Origin: Novosphingobium sediminicola
GTDB lineage: Bacteria; Pseudomonadota; Alphaproteobacteria; Sphingomonadales; Sphingomonadaceae
Reading direction: 5' to 3'
NCBI RefSeq assembly: GCF_014196525.1
Contig: NZ_JACIDX010000009.1
Span: 1-64,000, forward strand
DNA: 64,000 nt
Both the position numbers and the translations under genes were made by a program. Positions 8,351 through 15,836 of this stretch are shown here, in pieces; the stretch's first letter is position 1, and every line of letters begins with the position of its first letter. Below the pieces are notes generated by a model that saw nothing but the letters and a program-made list of their open reading frames with translations, did not search any database and was not told the DNA's origin.

Positions 8351-9286
8351 TCAATCCGCCTCGCAGCGCAGCCAGTCGAAAGCAGCCATCACCGGCGCAT
8401 CCGAAACCTTGAGCAGCAGCGCATCGCTTTGGGCGCGGTGGCGATAGGGTCGCCATGCGGGGATCGCGATCGTGTCGCCAAAGCTCCAGTTGAAGGTCTG
8501 ACCGTCGATTTCGGTCCGGCCATGGCCTTCGACCACGGCGTAGATGATGTTGGCCGTGGTGCGGCATCGCGCGGTTTCCCGCCCGGCGATCAGCCTTTGC
8601 ATATCCAGCTGGATCGTCTTGAGCGCCGGATCGCCCAATTGCACCGAGGCATGAGCATCATCGGCCTCAGGCGCCACGTCGAGCCGCGCCAGCGTATCCT
8701 CGCGCCGAAAGGCCAGCGGCGAACCGTCCACCGGCACCGGATCGGCCTCGACCCCATCGGGATGCGGCTGATAGAACATCGGTTCGAGCAGATGGACCAG
8801 CGGAACGTCGAGGAAGTCCATCCAATAGCAATCGCCTGGCCCGAGATTGTCATGCGAATGCCACGCCCATGAAGGCGTCAGCAGCACATCACCGGGGCGC
8901 ATCTCCACCCGGTGCCCGTCGACCACCGTATAGGTCCCCCGCCCCTCAAGGATCAGGCGCAGGGCGTTGGGCGTGTGGCGATGGGCGCGGGCCGTCTCGC
9001 CGGGGCGGATCATCTGATAGGCCGCCACCATCGAGCGCAGCGTCGAATAGACATTGCCCTCCACCGGATTGAACATGGTCAGATTGCGCCGCTCGGCCTT
9101 GTCGGTGCCGATCAGCTCGCCCGCGCGGGCAAGGATCGGCTTCACGTCCTCATAGCGCCATTGGAAGGGCTGAAAATTGGCGCGCGGCTCGGCCCAAAGC
9201 GCGGGGAAACGGCGATGCCAGCCCCCTTCCATGTTGAGCGAGGTGAAGGCGGCGTAGAGATCATCCAACGTGGCAATGTCGGCCAT
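8351..9286 (-). CDS. gentisate 1,2-dioxygenase-like bicupin
   Basis: It should open the ring of gentisate, or a substituted gentisate, between C1 and C2 with Fe2+ and O2 to give maleylpyruvate. The 311-residue protein is somewhat shorter than typical gentisate dioxygenases. The N-terminal cupin has His102-x-His104 in ARAHRHTPNAL and a downstream His143 in SWAWHSH; the C-terminal cupin ends in FGDTIAIPAWRPYRH. I chose ATG 9286 (MADIATL): GAGGG lies just upstream and the gap to the FAH hydrolase stop is 7 bp. An in-frame start at 9370 would overlap the upstream gene by 77 bp. Placement between an FAH hydrolase and a 3HB6H-like hydroxylase fits the gentisate pathway. Salicylate 1,2-dioxygenase is a possible alternative in the same family. 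Confidence 0.85.
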   Translation of the reverse strand: MADIATLDDLYAAFTSLNMEGGWHRRFPALWAEPRANFQPFQWRYEDVKPILARAGELIGTDKAERRNLTMFNPVEGNVYSTLRSMVAAYQMIRPGETARAHRHTPNALRLILEGRGTYTVVDGHRVEMRPGDVLLTPSWAWHSHDNLGPGDCYWMDFLDVPLVHLLEPMFYQPHPDGVEADPVPVDGSPLAFRREDTLARLDVAPEADDAHASVQLGDPALKTIQLDMQRLIAGRETARCRTTANIIYAVVEGHGRTEIDGQTFNWSFGDTIAIPAWRPYRHRAQSDALLLKVSDAPVMAAFDWLRCEAD

Positions 9287-9293
9287 GACGCCC

Positions 9294-10184
9294 TCAATCC
9301 TGCTTGATGATGGGCGGGACATAGGCAGCCGCGAAAACCTCGCTGGCCCCTTCGGTGCCCTGCACGACATCGACGGTCATTTCGCCAAGGCGGGTGATCG
9401 AGATGCGCACCTTGTCGCCATCCGTGATCGGCCCAACGCCCTGCGGCGTGCCGGTGGCGATGATGTCGCCCGGCTGCAGCGTCATCACAGCCGAAGCCGT
9501 CTCGATCATGCCGGGAATGTCGAGCACCAGATCGCGCGTATTGGCATGCTGGCGCAGCTCGTCATTGACCCAGAGGTTCATTTCGAGATTGTCGGGATCG
9601 GGCACTTCATCGGCCGTGGTGATCCACGGGCCGACCGGGCAGAATGTGTCATAGGCTTTGCGGAACACGCGCTCTTCGCGGCCGCGCACCACCATGTCCA
9701 TCAGGCAGGCATAACCGAACACCGCCTCGCGCCAGTTTTCGCGCGGCACCGAGCGGCAGGTCTTGCCGATGATGATGCCGAGTTCGGCCTCGTGATGGAC
9801 CTCGCGCCCCGGCACATGGGGCAGGACGACCGGATCGTTCGGACCCGAAACCGAAGAGGAAGGCTTGAGGAAAAAGCCCTGATTGGTGGCGCGATAGGTG
9901 GCCTGCATTTCGCGGCCATGAGCATGATAATTCACCGGATAGGCGATGACCTTGTTGGGCCAGGGCACCGGTGTTTCCAGCCGCACATCGGCCAGAGCCT
10001 TACGCGGGGCGGTGGCCAGCGCGGCCTCGATCCGCGGCCGCAGAATGGCGAAATCGCGGATCAGCACCAGCGGGCCGACCGGGGGCCATTGTGCGGGATC
10101 GATCCCGCAAACCTGGGTCACATCGGCAATTTCATCGCCCACACAGACCCCGATCCGGCCACCATCAAATCTTGCGAGACGCAT
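9294..10184 (-). CDS. fumarylacetoacetate hydrolase-family protein (maleylpyruvate/fumarylpyruvate hydrolase-like)
   Basis: A 296-residue FAH-fold hydrolase expected to split the acylpyruvate ring-cleavage product. The metal site is visible as Glu132-x-Glu134 in HHEAELGIIIG with a likely third ligand Asp163, and the C-terminal part has IATGTPQGVGP, a family hallmark. It is the first gene of the operon and is read from a sigma70-like promoter with an operator just upstream. No glutathione-dependent maleylpyruvate isomerase is present here, so direct hydrolysis of maleylpyruvate to maleate (or citraconate) plus pyruvate is likely. This matches the xylenol pathway of Pseudomonas alcaligenes (recalled). 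Isomerisation by an enzyme encoded elsewhere cannot be excluded. Confidence 0.85.
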   Translation of the reverse strand: MRLARFDGGRIGVCVGDEIADVTQVCGIDPAQWPPVGPLVLIRDFAILRPRIEAALATAPRKALADVRLETPVPWPNKVIAYPVNYHAHGREMQATYRATNQGFFLKPSSSVSGPNDPVVLPHVPGREVHHEAELGIIIGKTCRSVPRENWREAVFGYACLMDMVVRGREERVFRKAYDTFCPVGPWITTADEVPDPDNLEMNLWVNDELRQHANTRDLVLDIPGMIETASAVMTLQPGDIIATGTPQGVGPITDGDKVRISITRLGEMTVDVVQGTEGASEVFAAAYVPPIIKQD

Positions 10185-10210
10185 TGGTCGATTTCCTGTT
10201 CTATTTAACG

Positions 10211-10251
10211 GAACACTGTTCTTTTTATAAACGAGTCGATGATGAAATCAA
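10211..10251 (-). promoter_or_regulatory. sigma70-like promoter and GAA-N5-TTC operator of the ring-cleavage operon
   Basis: On the minus strand TTGATT (10246-10251) and TATAAA (10224-10229) are separated by 16 bp. Two bases downstream of the -10 is the perfect palindrome GAACACTGTTC (10211-10221). A repressor site overlapping the transcription start would block the FAH-hydrolase operon. The same geometry recurs at other island promoters. Confidence 0.65.
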
Positions 10252-10260
10252 CTGTATTCA
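10243..10260. promoter_or_regulatory. shared 18-bp element, copy 1
   Basis: TGAAATCAACTGTATTCA is an imperfect inverted repeat that overlaps the -35 of the ring-cleavage operon. Close copies occur at 12814-12831 and 17313-17330. The pattern is TGA/G-WWW-C-AA-C/G-T-GTATTCA. It may be the operator of the TetR protein encoded after hpaC, or a second site type for the IclR protein. Confidence 0.5.
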
Positions 10261-10313
10261 CGCGCGCGAAAGGGTAATTTTCTCCGGCCGCCCACGCAGG
10301 GCGCAGCCAAGCA

Positions 10314-10346
10314 AAAGGGCGCGCGAAAGCCGATCGCGCGCCCTTT
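10314..10346 (-). terminator. terminator of the TonB receptor gene
   Basis: Read on the minus strand, AAAGGGCGCGCG pairs perfectly with CGCGCGCCCTTT around a 9-nt loop and is followed by TTGC. It starts about 30 bp after the receptor stop codon. It also insulates the ring-cleavage operon promoter lying just downstream. Confidence 0.75.
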
Positions 10347-10376
10347 CCCGTCACCCCTTTGCCGGGGTATCAGCCG

Positions 10377-12686
10377 TTAGAATTTGGCGCGCAGACGGGC
10401 GCCCCATGTGCGCGGCGGCGCAATGTCATGGCCATTGTAATTGGCGATGAAGGGATATTGCTGGGTGCCGGTGTAAACGGCGGTATTGCCGATGTTGCGG
10501 ACAAAGGCCTGAACCGAGAAACGGTCGCCCGGCGCGTAATAGGTCAGGCTGGCGTTGAACAGGGCATAGGCATCGGCCCGCGCATTCTCGACAAATTCGG
10601 CCGAGAGCCAGCGCGAGGAGGCAAAGCTCATGTCCGGCGTGAATTCCACCCGAGCGCCGTCCTTCAGGTCGAACGTGTGAGTGTAATTGACGTTGCCCGA
10701 AAACTTGGGCGTGCGCGGCAATTGGAAGCCGTTGCAATTGACGGTCCAGTAACCGATCCGCGCATTGCCGCCCGGAATAGCGCTCACGCCGCAGGTGGTC
10801 GTCGGATCGGGGCTGGCCGCGCGATAGACCTGATAGGAGAAGTCCTTGTACTTGCTCTCGGTATATTCGACGCCGACATGGAAGGAGTCATTCATCGTCG
10901 GGCGCAGCGTGGCCTCCAGCGTGATGCCCTTGGCCACGGCCTTGCCCGCGTTGAACAGCGAGGACACCTGCGCGCCGCCGCGATCGAGCTGCGAGAAATT
11001 CTCCTGCCGGTTTTTGTAGTCCATATAGAACAATTCGGCGTTGATCAGCAGCAGGCGGCCAAAGAAACGGTTCTTCGAACCGATCGTATAGGCGGTCACA
11101 TCCTCGGGCTTATACGGGTCGATGTCGGCATTGGATTGCCCGCCCGATTTGAAGCCGGTGACGACGCTGGCATAGAACATGTTTTGCGGCGCCACGTCGA
11201 ATTCGACGCCAGCCTTGTAATTCAGACGCTTGGCCGAATAGGTGCCCTTAACCCATGTCCCCGCCGAGGTCAGGATCTCGCAGGAGCCGCCAATCGCCGT
11301 GCCGCCGGTGGGACAGGCAAGGCTGCCCGCGATGGCATAGCGGTGGCCGTCGACCGACTTGGTTTCGTCGGTATAGCGCAGGCCCGCCGTGGCGCGGAAA
11401 CGGCTGGTCAGCGAATAGGTCGCCTCGCCAAAGGCGGCGTAGGCGTGCGTGTTCAGCTTGGCGATAAAGGCGGTGTCGGAGGCGCGGCCGAGGCGGACGG
11501 CATTATAGCTGTCCTGATCCTCGTTGAAATAATAACCGCCCAACACCCATTTGACGCGGTTGTCGGCATGGCCAAGGCGCACTTCCAGCGTCTGGCCTTC
11601 CGAGACGGAGGGCGCCCCGGTGAAATAATTGTTCGTGCCGAAATAGAGCGCGGGCATGACCAGCGAATCCTGCGTCACGCGCTGATAGGCGGGGATCACG
11701 GTCAGCACGGCGGGGCCAAGATTCCAGTCGATATGGCCGTTGATACCCAGCACATCGACGTTCTGATAGACCTTGCTGGTGTCGAGCGGATAGATGCCCG
11801 GAGGCGCGGTCACGCTGCCGATCAGGGTATTGAGCGACTGGTTGATCGAGGTCCAGCGGTTGGCCGGAATGATCGGCTGGGGATTGGTGAGGCCCGGCGC
11901 GTTGGGGGCGGTCGGTTCATAGACCACCTTGCCCGGACCGCGACCGCCCAGATGCTGATAATTGACGCCAAGGCGCAGGGTCAGCGCTTCAGTCGGCTGG
12001 GCCTTCACCTGAAGGCGCAGCGCGTGATGCTTGTCGTCATCGGTGCCGTCGGTGATATAACCATCGCGCGAAACGCCCTGGAATGAGGCGCGCACCGCCA
12101 CCTTGTCGCCCAGCGGGATGTTGACCGCGCCTTCGGCATTATATCCCTTGTAATTCTGGAAACCGGCGCTGACATAGCCCTCGAACTGGCCCAGCTTGGG
12201 CTGGACCGGGATGATGTTGAGCGCGCCGCCCGTGGCATTGCGGCCATAGAGCGTGCCTTGCGGACCTTTGAGCACTTCGACGCGTTCGAGGTCATAGAAG
12301 GTGGCGGCCACGAACTGGCTGCGCGCGGCGAACACGCCGTCATAGGCCTGCGCCACGGCGGGGTTGGAATAGCCGGTGGTCGAAAAATCGCCTGCGCCGC
12401 GAATATAGACCTGAATGGCGCTGCCGCCCTGCGTAATCTGAACGCCGGGCGAGAGGCGCGCAAGATCGGTCGCCTGCGCCACGCCCGCGCGGGCCAGCGT
12501 TTCGGCGGACAGCACGTCGATGGAAACGGCGGTCTTTTGCGCGCTTTCCTTGCGGAACTGGGCAGTGACGACGATTTCCTCGCTGGCGGGGGCCGGAGCC
12601 TTTTCATCGGCGCGGGCCAGCGCGGGCAACAGGGCGCTGGCCGCAACGCCCAGCAGGAACATCGCCGCGCGATCGCAACGTTTCAT
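10377..12686 (-). CDS. TonB-dependent outer-membrane receptor (1)
   Basis: A 769-residue receptor that imports a ligand across the outer membrane using TonB energy. It has a cleaved signal (MKRCDRAAMFLLGVAASALL...ALARA), a TonB box EEIVVTAQ, a plug domain with VYIRGAG and LKGPQGTLYGRNATGGALN, and a beta-barrel ending in Phe (GARLRAKF). ATG 12686 was chosen because GGGGAGGA lies 6-12 bases upstream. It sits between the ring-cleavage operon and the stilbene oxygenase. Its promoter carries the GAA-N5-TTC palindrome seen at both, so uptake of the island's aromatic substrate is likely. No sigma/FecR partner is adjacent, unlike siderophore systems under surface signalling. Confidence 0.9.
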   Translation of the reverse strand: MKRCDRAAMFLLGVAASALLPALARADEKAPAPASEEIVVTAQFRKESAQKTAVSIDVLSAETLARAGVAQATDLARLSPGVQITQGGSAIQVYIRGAGDFSTTGYSNPAVAQAYDGVFAARSQFVAATFYDLERVEVLKGPQGTLYGRNATGGALNIIPVQPKLGQFEGYVSAGFQNYKGYNAEGAVNIPLGDKVAVRASFQGVSRDGYITDGTDDDKHHALRLQVKAQPTEALTLRLGVNYQHLGGRGPGKVVYEPTAPNAPGLTNPQPIIPANRWTSINQSLNTLIGSVTAPPGIYPLDTSKVYQNVDVLGINGHIDWNLGPAVLTVIPAYQRVTQDSLVMPALYFGTNNYFTGAPSVSEGQTLEVRLGHADNRVKWVLGGYYFNEDQDSYNAVRLGRASDTAFIAKLNTHAYAAFGEATYSLTSRFRATAGLRYTDETKSVDGHRYAIAGSLACPTGGTAIGGSCEILTSAGTWVKGTYSAKRLNYKAGVEFDVAPQNMFYASVVTGFKSGGQSNADIDPYKPEDVTAYTIGSKNRFFGRLLLINAELFYMDYKNRQENFSQLDRGGAQVSSLFNAGKAVAKGITLEATLRPTMNDSFHVGVEYTESKYKDFSYQVYRAASPDPTTTCGVSAIPGGNARIGYWTVNCNGFQLPRTPKFSGNVNYTHTFDLKDGARVEFTPDMSFASSRWLSAEFVENARADAYALFNASLTYYAPGDRFSVQAFVRNIGNTAVYTGTQQYPFIANYNGHDIAPPRTWGARLRAKF

Positions 12687-12767
12687 CTCAATCCTCCCCA
12701 ATCTTTTCATGGTTATCACAGTTTGGCTTCACCAGAAGGAGCGGCTTTAGTCGCGTTCTTTCTGGTG

Positions 12768-12806
12768 GAATGACATTCTTATAAAATGCGATTCTCGCCC
12801 TGTCAA
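12768..12806 (-). promoter_or_regulatory. consensus promoter with GAA-N5-TTC operator, TonB receptor 1
   Basis: Minus-strand TTGACA (12801-12806) and TATAAG (12778-12783) have the ideal 17-bp spacing. The perfect palindrome GAATGACATTC (12768-12778) adjoins and slightly overlaps the -10, in the same relative place as at the ring-cleavage operon. A strong promoter with a downstream operator suggests repression with effector-driven release. Confidence 0.7.
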
Positions 12807-12813
12807 TCAAAGA

Positions 12814-12831
12814 TGATTACAACTGTATTCA
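12814..12831. promoter_or_regulatory. shared 18-bp element, copy 2
   Basis: TGATTACAACTGTATTCA lies 7 bp upstream of the TonB receptor -35 and about 50 bp from the stilbene-oxygenase -35 on the other strand. Arms TGATTAC / GTATTCA match at 6 of 7 positions. The position upstream of -35 would also allow activation. Confidence 0.5.
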
Positions 12832-12879
12832 ATCATATTCCACTGATTTCCGCCATTTTCGCGCTTTCCATCACCCGGC

Positions 12880-12915
12880 TGGACAGCTTGCCCGACTCAC
12901 GATAGAATAGCGTTC
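12880..12915 (+). promoter_or_regulatory. promoter with GAA-N5-TTC operator, stilbene oxygenase
   Basis: TGGACA (12880-12885) and TAGAAT (12903-12908) are 17 bp apart. The operator core GAATAGCGTTC (12905-12915), flanked as ATAGAAT...GTTCTAT, overlaps the -10. The arrangement is nearly identical to the promoter at 17384-17419. Confidence 0.65.
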
Positions 12916-12960
12916 TATTTTTAGCGCGACTCCCCCAACGCGCCTTTGGGAGACGATGAC

Positions 12961-14433
12961 ATGACAACATTCCCCGACGTTCCGGCCTTCACCGGCTTCA
13001 ACACCCCCTCGCGGGTGGAGGCGAACGTCCATGACCTTGATGTACGCGGCACGATCCCGCCCGAAATGGACGGCTGCTTCTATCGCGTTCAGCCAGAGCA
13101 TCAGTTTCCACCCCTGCTGGGCAATGACATCGCGTTTAACGGCGACGGCATGATCTCGATGTTCCGCTTCAAGGATGGCCGGGTCGATTTCACCCAGCGC
13201 TGGGCGAAAACCGACAAGTGGAAACTGGAGAATGAGGCCGGGCGCGCGCTGTTCGGCGCCTATCGCAATCCGTTGACTGATGATGAAAGCGTCAAGGGTA
13301 AGATCCGCGGCACCGCCAACACCAACGCCTATATTCACGGCGGGCGGCTCTATGCGCTCAAGGAAGACAGCCCCGCGCTGGTCATGGACCCGGTCAGCCT
13401 TGAAACACAGGGCTACACCGATTTCGACGGGCGGATGAAAGGCGAGACTTTCACCGCCCACCCCAAGACCGACCCCGCCACCGGCAATATGTGCGGCTTT
13501 GGCTATGCCTCCAAGGGCCTGCTGACCCGCGACATGACCTATTATGAGATCAGCCCCGAGGGCGAGCTGCTCTATGACGTGTGGTTCGAGGTGCCCTATT
13601 ACTGCATGATGCATGATTTCGCGATCACGCCCGATTATGCGCTGTTTTCGGTGATGCCGATGACCAGCAGTTGGGAGCGATTGAAGGCGGGCAAGCCCCA
13701 TTTCGGCTTTGACACGGCCCAGCCCACCTATCTGGCCGTCATGCCGCGCAGGGCGGGCACCACTGCGCAGGACATCCGCTGGTTCAAGGGCGGCAATTGC
13801 TTCACCGCCCATGTGATGAACGCGCATCAGGACGGCACGAAGCTGCATCTCGACCTGCCGGTGGCGGCCAACAATATGATGCCCTTCTTTCCGGACATCA
13901 ACGACGCGCCCTTTGATCCGGCCGCAGGCGCAACCTATCTGACGCGCTGGAGCGTCGATCTGGCACAGAATGAGGAGGAATATCGCTCGCAGCGCCTGTC
14001 CGGCATGATCGGCGAATTTCCCCGCATCGACGACCGCTTCACCGGGCAAAAGAACCGCTATGGCTGGATGGTCGTGATCGACCCTGCTCAACCCGTCGAA
14101 GCCAAAGGCGGCAGCGCGGGCGGCTGGGTGATGAACACATTGGGCTTCGTCGATCTGGAAAGCGGCACTGAGCAGAAATGGTGGTGCGGCCCGGTCTCCT
14201 CGATCCAGGAACCCTGCTTCGTCCCCCGCCCCGGCTCTGAGCGCGAAGGCGACGGCTGGATCGTCATGGTCTGCAACCGTCTGGAAAGCCATAGCAGCGA
14301 CCTGTTGATCTTCGAGGCCACCAATATCGCGGCGGGGCCTGTCGCCACCATCGCTATCCCGGTGCGCCTGCGTTTCGGCCTGCATGGCAATTGGGCCGAG
14401 GCGAATGCGGTGAAGGCTTTGGAAGAAGCGTGA
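12961..14433 (+). CDS. stilbene-cleaving carotenoid-oxygenase-family enzyme (lignostilbene dioxygenase / NOV1-like)
   Basis: A 490-residue non-haem iron enzyme that cleaves the central double bond of 4-hydroxystilbenes to two benzaldehydes. The four iron-binding histidines are His167 (FTAHPK), His218 (MMHDF), His284 (CFTAHVM) and His475 (GLHGNW). Tyr101 (GAYRNP) and Lys134 (ALKEDS) hold the positions that contact the substrate 4-hydroxyl in LsdA/NOV1 (recalled). ATG 12961 follows GGGAGA by 7 bp; an upstream TTG in frame is less likely. Its promoter carries the island operator. Downstream aldehyde dehydrogenases could take the products. Isoeugenol monooxygenase shares the fold, so a phenylpropene substrate remains possible; a carotenoid substrate is unlikely given Tyr101/Lys134. 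Confidence 0.88.
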   Translation: MTTFPDVPAFTGFNTPSRVEANVHDLDVRGTIPPEMDGCFYRVQPEHQFPPLLGNDIAFNGDGMISMFRFKDGRVDFTQRWAKTDKWKLENEAGRALFGAYRNPLTDDESVKGKIRGTANTNAYIHGGRLYALKEDSPALVMDPVSLETQGYTDFDGRMKGETFTAHPKTDPATGNMCGFGYASKGLLTRDMTYYEISPEGELLYDVWFEVPYYCMMHDFAITPDYALFSVMPMTSSWERLKAGKPHFGFDTAQPTYLAVMPRRAGTTAQDIRWFKGGNCFTAHVMNAHQDGTKLHLDLPVAANNMMPFFPDINDAPFDPAAGATYLTRWSVDLAQNEEEYRSQRLSGMIGEFPRIDDRFTGQKNRYGWMVVIDPAQPVEAKGGSAGGWVMNTLGFVDLESGTEQKWWCGPVSSIQEPCFVPRPGSEREGDGWIVMVCNRLESHSSDLLIFEATNIAAGPVATIAIPVRLRFGLHGNWAEANAVKALEEA

Positions 14434-14471
14434 AGGATGGGAAAGGGCGGGGGCTTGGCTCTCGCTCTTTT

Positions 14472-14702
14472 GCCTCCGGCGGGCAAAGGATCTGGACCCT
14501 TTGCAATCCCGTTAATGGGGTGGTGCTTGGCTGGCTGCCGGGCGTGAAATAATTAGAGCCTGCGGCGCGGCAAACTCGTGCTCGTTTGCGCCGCAGGCTT
14601 TAAAATTTCTGAGACTGAGGCCATCAGCCTTGGCTGCCACCTTGACACAACACAGACAGTAAAGGGATTGCAAAGGGTCCAGACCCTTTGCCCGCCGGAG
14701 GC
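14472..14702. repeat. composite inverted-repeat element (REP/MITE-like)
   Basis: Outer arms of 39 bp (14472-14510 and 14664-14702) are inverted copies with one mismatch and contain GCGGGCAAAGG...TGGACCCTTTGC. Between them is a second hairpin, AGCCTGCGGCG...CGCCGCAGGCT (14557-14599). The element fills the 280-bp gap between the stilbene oxygenase and tetR and has no credible gene. The sequence looks like a dispersed sphingomonad repeat I recall from other genomes. It may also act as a bidirectional transcript end for the convergent genes. No clear target duplication is seen. Confidence 0.7.
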
Positions 14703-14713
14703 CCTTTAAACCT

Positions 14714-15331
14714 TTACCCCTCGATCCCCCGGCAAACCATATCGGCCAACATGCCCACCGCCTCATTCCAGTCGAGCGAGGCCAGATCAAATCCCATCAC
14801 CCCGGCCAGACGCTCACCGCGCGCGAGGGGGTAGATATAGACGCCCAGTACCACATTCATGGCCAGGAAGAAGCGCGCCTCGTTCAGATCGGGCAGACAT
14901 TGGCGCAGCAGGCCGATCAGCCGCCGCCGCACCGGCTCGGCCAATTGGCGGGTGATGACGCGGGCCTCCTCGGAAGGGTCAACCAGCGCGAGGCTGTAGA
15001 TGCGGTGGCTTTTTTGCACATCGGCCCCCTCGCCCAACATGGCCGAGCCGAAGAAGGCGGCAATCACCGCGCGGGCCGAGAGTTCGCCCGAGGCCTCCAG
15101 CGCATCGAAACCGGCATTTTGCGCGGCGTGGATCGGGTCGAAATGGCGACGAAACACCTCGGCGAACAATTCCTGCTTGCCGCTCCAGTTACGGCTGAGC
15201 GAGGCAAGGCTGGTGCCCGCCCGCGCGGCGATGGCGCGGATGGTGCAGCGGTCATAGCCGCTTTCGATAAATTGGTCGTCAGCCGCGATCAGGAACCGAT
15301 CGCGGCTGCTGCCTTCAGGCATTTCAGCCAT
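14714..15331 (-). CDS. TetR-family transcriptional regulator
   Basis: A TetR/AcrR-type repressor of about 205 residues. The N-terminal helix-turn-helix reads DRFLIAADDQFIESGYDRCTIRAIAARAG, here atypically followed by TSLASLSRNWSGKQELFAEVF; the C-terminal part is the ligand and dimer domain. The start is uncertain: ATG 15331 overlaps the hpaC stop by 8 bp, while ATG 15322 falls 1 bp after it. Either way it is third in the hpaB-hpaC-tetR operon, which suggests feedback control by a substrate of that monooxygenase. The 18-bp element between hpaB and the divergent flavoprotein gene is a candidate binding site. Confidence 0.85.
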   Translation of the reverse strand: MAEMPEGSSRDRFLIAADDQFIESGYDRCTIRAIAARAGTSLASLSRNWSGKQELFAEVFRRHFDPIHAAQNAGFDALEASGELSARAVIAAFFGSAMLGEGADVQKSHRIYSLALVDPSEEARVITRQLAEPVRRRLIGLLRQCLPDLNEARFFLAMNVVLGVYIYPLARGERLAGVMGFDLASLDWNEAVGMLADMVCRGIEG

Positions 15332-15836
15332 CCACGCCCACCCGGCCATAGCGCCCGTCGACATAGACCAGCGGTTCGCCGCCGCCCACCATCACTCTTT
15401 CCACCAAACCCGTCACCACCCTATGGCTCCCGAAATCCGCTGTTTGTTCAACGCGGCACAGGATAGTGGCAACGCAGGATTCCACAAGCGGCAGCCCGCC
15501 TTCGATCCGCCAGTCCAGCGTATCAAAGCGACGGTCGGGCGGCGTGGTGACGAAAGCCTGACAAGCGGCGGCCTGTTCGGCGGCCAGAATATTGACCACG
15601 AACCGCCCATTTTCCTGCAACGGCGCCAGCAAGGACGCGGTGCGGTTGATCGCCAGCAACAGCGAGGGCGGCTCCATGCTGAGCGACATGAAGGCGGTCA
15701 TCGCAATGCCGCAGGGCGCGCCCGCCTCGTCCAGCGTGGTGACAAGCGCCACCCCGCTGGCCAGCAGGCGCATGGCGGCGCGGAAGTCTCCTTCCAGCGC
15801 CGCAATCGTGTCTCCGCTTATGACCGGCCCGCTCAT
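15324..15836 (-). CDS. hpaC: flavin reductase, HpaC-like
   Basis: A 170-residue flavin reductase of the HpaC/DIM6-NTAB family, which supplies reduced FAD to the oxygenase partner. Typical segments are FRAAMRLLASGVALVTT, CGIAMTAFMSLSMEPPSLLLAINRTAS and GRFVVNILAAEQ. The ATG at 15836 overlaps the hpaB stop as ATGA, so the two subunits are translationally coupled. The upstream open frame is an unrelated extension and was not used. HpaC itself usually pairs with 4-hydroxyphenylacetate 3-hydroxylase, but reductases of this family serve many two-component oxygenases. Confidence 0.88.
   Translation of the reverse strand: MSGPVISGDTIAALEGDFRAAMRLLASGVALVTTLDEAGAPCGIAMTAFMSLSMEPPSLLLAINRTASLLAPLQENGRFVVNILAAEQAAACQAFVTTPPDRRFDTLDWRIEGGLPLVESCVATILCRVEQTADFGSHRVVTGLVERVMVGGGEPLVYVDGRYGRVGVDG

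Noticed and set aside
10359..12086. 575-residue plus-strand frame opposite TonB receptor 1
   Set aside because: Shadow of the receptor gene in high-GC DNA; no ribosome site or family features.
14512..14790. 92-residue minus-strand frame across the inverted-repeat element
   Set aside because: It is made of repeat sequence plus the end of tetR and has no protein-like features.
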